Below, one piece after another: positions 13,923-15,372 of a stretch of 15,372 nucleotides of DNA (positions are counted from its first letter, which is position 1; every line of letters begins with the position of its first letter). This DNA comes from a bacterium (lineage in GTDB: Bacteria; JAHJDO01). The position numbers were made by a program, and so were the translations under genes. The notes beneath the pieces were generated by a model. That model did not search any database, was not told the DNA's origin, and worked only from the letters and a program-made list of their open reading frames with translations. The stretch spans positions 1 through 15,372 of the forward strand of contig DAOVHI010000016.1 in assembly GCA_030671985.1 (NCBI GenBank), given 5' to 3'.

Positions 13923-15056
13923 CTATTTCCGGTTCGGTTCTTTCGCTATTCTCTGAAGTTTCTTCTCAGTAAGAAGAATCTGTATATCGTCACCACTTCT
14001 TGGCATTTTGTCAAAGCCGTTTGAATGAAGCATTAGAAATATATTGCCTCTGGGGGATTTTTTTTGATAAAGACAATATTCTCTGCCATAGGGGTCAAGA
14101 AGATTACTCTCGGCAGAGATATAAGGTCCGTTCCATCCCGGAATTGGTTTTCCTTCATTGTCTTCATTCTTTAATAAACAAATGAGTGTCTCTTTACCTG
14201 ATGTTATTCTAGCTCCTTTACCCAGCAGATACTTAGTGTCTGCATAAAGTTTTGCAATTGCTCTTTCCAATACCTTGAAATCTTGTTCAATCTTTTTCGC
14301 ACCCCTTTTTTGCGACGAAACAGCGCGTATCATCTTCTCAGCCTCACGAACTCGTTCCTGATCGTATTTGGCCATTTCAACCATCCCCGGAGCTAGTACG
14401 TTCACAAGACCGAGATTATCAAACATCTCATTAAACATCCGCTCTTCCTCTATGTCTTTCATCATCATCTTGTAAGGTGGAGACGGAGGCTGGTTGCATA
14501 CAACTTCAATTACACGCCCTTTTTCCAATCTAATCGGAGTTGTTGACTTCAGCGCGTCACTAACATCCACAGAACCCTTCCACACACCAATTCGGGTGTT
14601 TTTAGTCTTAGGATCTGACTCGACAAAAAATCGTGTTCCGCGAACTGCAGCAATAGCCGTAGGAGTATTTACGATATAACTTGAATCTTTAGACAACGGT
14701 TTATTAAGCCGGTTCCAGATGCGTCCGGCTGTTACTCCTATGTTTACTTTTGATAATTTATCGTCAGAATAAAGAGACTTTAGCGAGACTTCACTTAATT
14801 CGTGAATCACAACTACTGATTGATCTCCAAAGGCCAATATAACTTTCGCCATTTCATGTGTGCGAATAACCGTTTGTTCACCGAGTTTCATTTTTGCTTT
14901 AAGAGGCTTCCATGATGCATCACCGCTTTCGGCAAACTCTGCTTTGCCCGTAACCTTTACAGCTTCGACCTTAACCATACCCCAAACAGGTGAGATCCAC
15001 GACACAATCAATATCACAACAGCTACAGTCCACAACAAACCAGTTTTTGTCTTCAT
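13923..15056 (-). CDS. Secreted FecR-domain protein with GspG-like C-terminal domain
   Basis: A 377-residue exported protein. The signal peptide is about 1-26 (hydrophobic AVVILIVSWIS, cleavage near VWG). The FecR domain is about 50-165, with the typical VNIGVTAGRIW (104-114) and YIVNTPTAIAAVRGTRFFVE (127-146). A helical, charged linker (200-260) follows. Residues 262-365 match the globular part of type II secretion major pseudopilins (GspG): AIAKLYADTKYL, then PGWNGPYI (306-313), LLDPYGREYCLY (319-330) and a Gly/Asp-rich end SNGFDKMPRSGDDIQI. The prepilin N-terminal helix is missing, so it cannot be a pilin subunit by itself. GGGGGA lies 7 nt before the ATG, and the promoter is TTGATA-18-TATAGT. 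It is the first gene of an operon with the CHASE2 kinase. Confidence 0.88.
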   Translation of the reverse strand: MKTKTGLLWTVAVVILIVSWISPVWGMVKVEAVKVTGKAEFAESGDASWKPLKAKMKLGEQTVIRTHEMAKVILAFGDQSVVVIHELSEVSLKSLYSDDKLSKVNIGVTAGRIWNRLNKPLSKDSSYIVNTPTAIAAVRGTRFFVESDPKTKNTRIGVWKGSVDVSDALKSTTPIRLEKGRVIEVVCNQPPSPPYKMMMKDIEEERMFNEMFDNLGLVNVLAPGMVEMAKYDQERVREAEKMIRAVSSQKRGAKKIEQDFKVLERAIAKLYADTKYLLGKGARITSGKETLICLLKNEDNEGKPIPGWNGPYISAESNLLDPYGREYCLYQKKSPRGNIFLMLHSNGFDKMPRSGDDIQILLTEKKLQRIAKEPNRK

Positions 15057-15085
15057 AACATCTTCCCCCTTTTTCTATCAAATAC

Positions 15086-15115
15086 ACTATATCACCAATG
15101 TATGTATGTTATCAA
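15086..15115 (-). promoter_or_regulatory. Promoter of the FecR-kinase operon
   Basis: Minus strand: TTGATA (15115-15110, 5 of 6), an 18-bp spacer, TATAGT (15091-15086, 5 of 6). The leader of about 20-25 nt carries a strong GGGGGA ribosome binding site. Confidence 0.65.
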
Positions 15116-15152
15116 TTTTTTTTCTGGATATGAAAAAATTACAACGTTTTGA

Positions 15153-15181
15153 TTGTAGAATCATAGCTTATATTGTAGAAT
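15153..15181 (+). promoter_or_regulatory. Candidate truA promoter
   Basis: TAGAAT (15176-15181, 5 of 6) ends 8 nt before the ATG at 15190, with a weak TTGTAG (15153-15158) at 17 bp. There is no SD upstream of truA. A TTGATT at 15149-15154 copies the arrangement before 10108 but would need a 21-bp spacer. Confidence 0.45.
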
Positions 15182-15189
15182 AATTGGCA

Positions 15190-15372
15190 ATGAAAAATAT
15201 AAAGCTTACGCTTGCCTATGACGGAACTAATTATCACGGCTGGCAGATTCAGCCTAATGGGATTACTGTCCAATCAACCATAGAAAAAGGCCTTGAAAGG
15301 CTGTTTAAGAGAGAAATAAAGATAATAGGGCAGGGGAGAACGGATACAGGCGTTCATGCTATCGCTCAAGCG
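15190..15372 (+). CDS. truA: tRNA pseudouridine synthase A, N-terminal part (cut by window edge)
   Basis: Isomerises uridines 38-40 in the anticodon arm of many tRNAs. The 61 residues present contain [16 protein letters not shown] (7-22), [13 protein letters not shown] (26-38) and [13 protein letters not shown] (49-61), the last with the catalytic aspartate of the family (Asp52). The frame runs off the right edge. It is divergent from the FecR gene with a 133-bp shared upstream region. No ribosome binding site precedes the ATG; the -10 candidate lies 8 nt away. Confidence 0.93.
   Translation, partial: MKNIKLTLAYDGTNYHGWQIQPNGITVQSTIEKGLERLFKREIKIIGQGRTDTGVHAIAQA

Noticed and set aside
1-15372. 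CRISPR arrays, tRNA/rRNA genes, prophage or defence systems
   Set aside because: No regularly spaced repeats, cloverleaf-like stretches, integrase, transposase or recognisable defence genes were seen.

Overview
The window is an AT-rich bacterial chromosome segment with dense, short-spaced genes. A signal-peptide FecR protein, a GspG-like secretion domain and two membrane exporter subunits suggest a cell envelope of Gram-negative type. The mix of FecR, CHASE2-kinase, FHA and GYF/zinc-ribbon membrane proteins is what I would expect from an uncultivated candidate phylum (Omnitrophota or PVC-like). That placement is a guess; nothing here fixes the taxon.

Layout. 1-108 is the tail of a probable glycosyltransferase. 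105-2561 is a cofactor operon: nadC (NAD), birA (protein biotinylation) and coaX (coenzyme A). 2579-3059 looks like a single integron-type gene cassette: a small membrane-anchored protein followed by an attC-like hairpin site, with no integrase in view. 3207-5284 is leuB-asd (leucine and aspartate-family amino acid synthesis). 5288-5620 (minus) is a DUF4404-like protein, divergent from a Cys-rich zinc-ribbon protein (5745-6497); the 124-bp gap between them holds two promoters and a repeated palindromic core. 6494-9993 (minus) is a two-gene ABC exporter whose motif pattern predicts a heterodimer with one degenerate ATP site. 10108-11111 is a GYF/zinc-ribbon/multi-TM protein that appears split by a -1 frameshift at a T5 run. 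11223-11927 is an FHA protein. Convergent with it is a minus-strand pair: a FecR protein with a GspG-like C-terminus (15056-13923) and a CHASE2 Ser/Thr kinase (13921-11933). The window ends in the start of truA.

How the genes fit together. The first half is housekeeping biosynthesis interrupted by one probable mobile cassette. The last third reads as an envelope-sensing and phospho-signalling block: a periplasmic FecR/GspG-like protein, a kinase with an extracytoplasmic sensor domain, and a cytoplasmic phosphothreonine-binding FHA protein. Several promoters can be read directly. FHA has a consensus-perfect TTGACA-17-TATAAT. At least four genes without a Shine-Dalgarno sequence have a -10 box only 7-10 nt before the ATG, implying leaderless or near-leaderless mRNAs alongside ordinary SD-led genes. 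The main points for a second look are the solitary cassette, the frameshifted membrane protein, the FecR-GspG fusion and the palindromes in the divergent promoter region.
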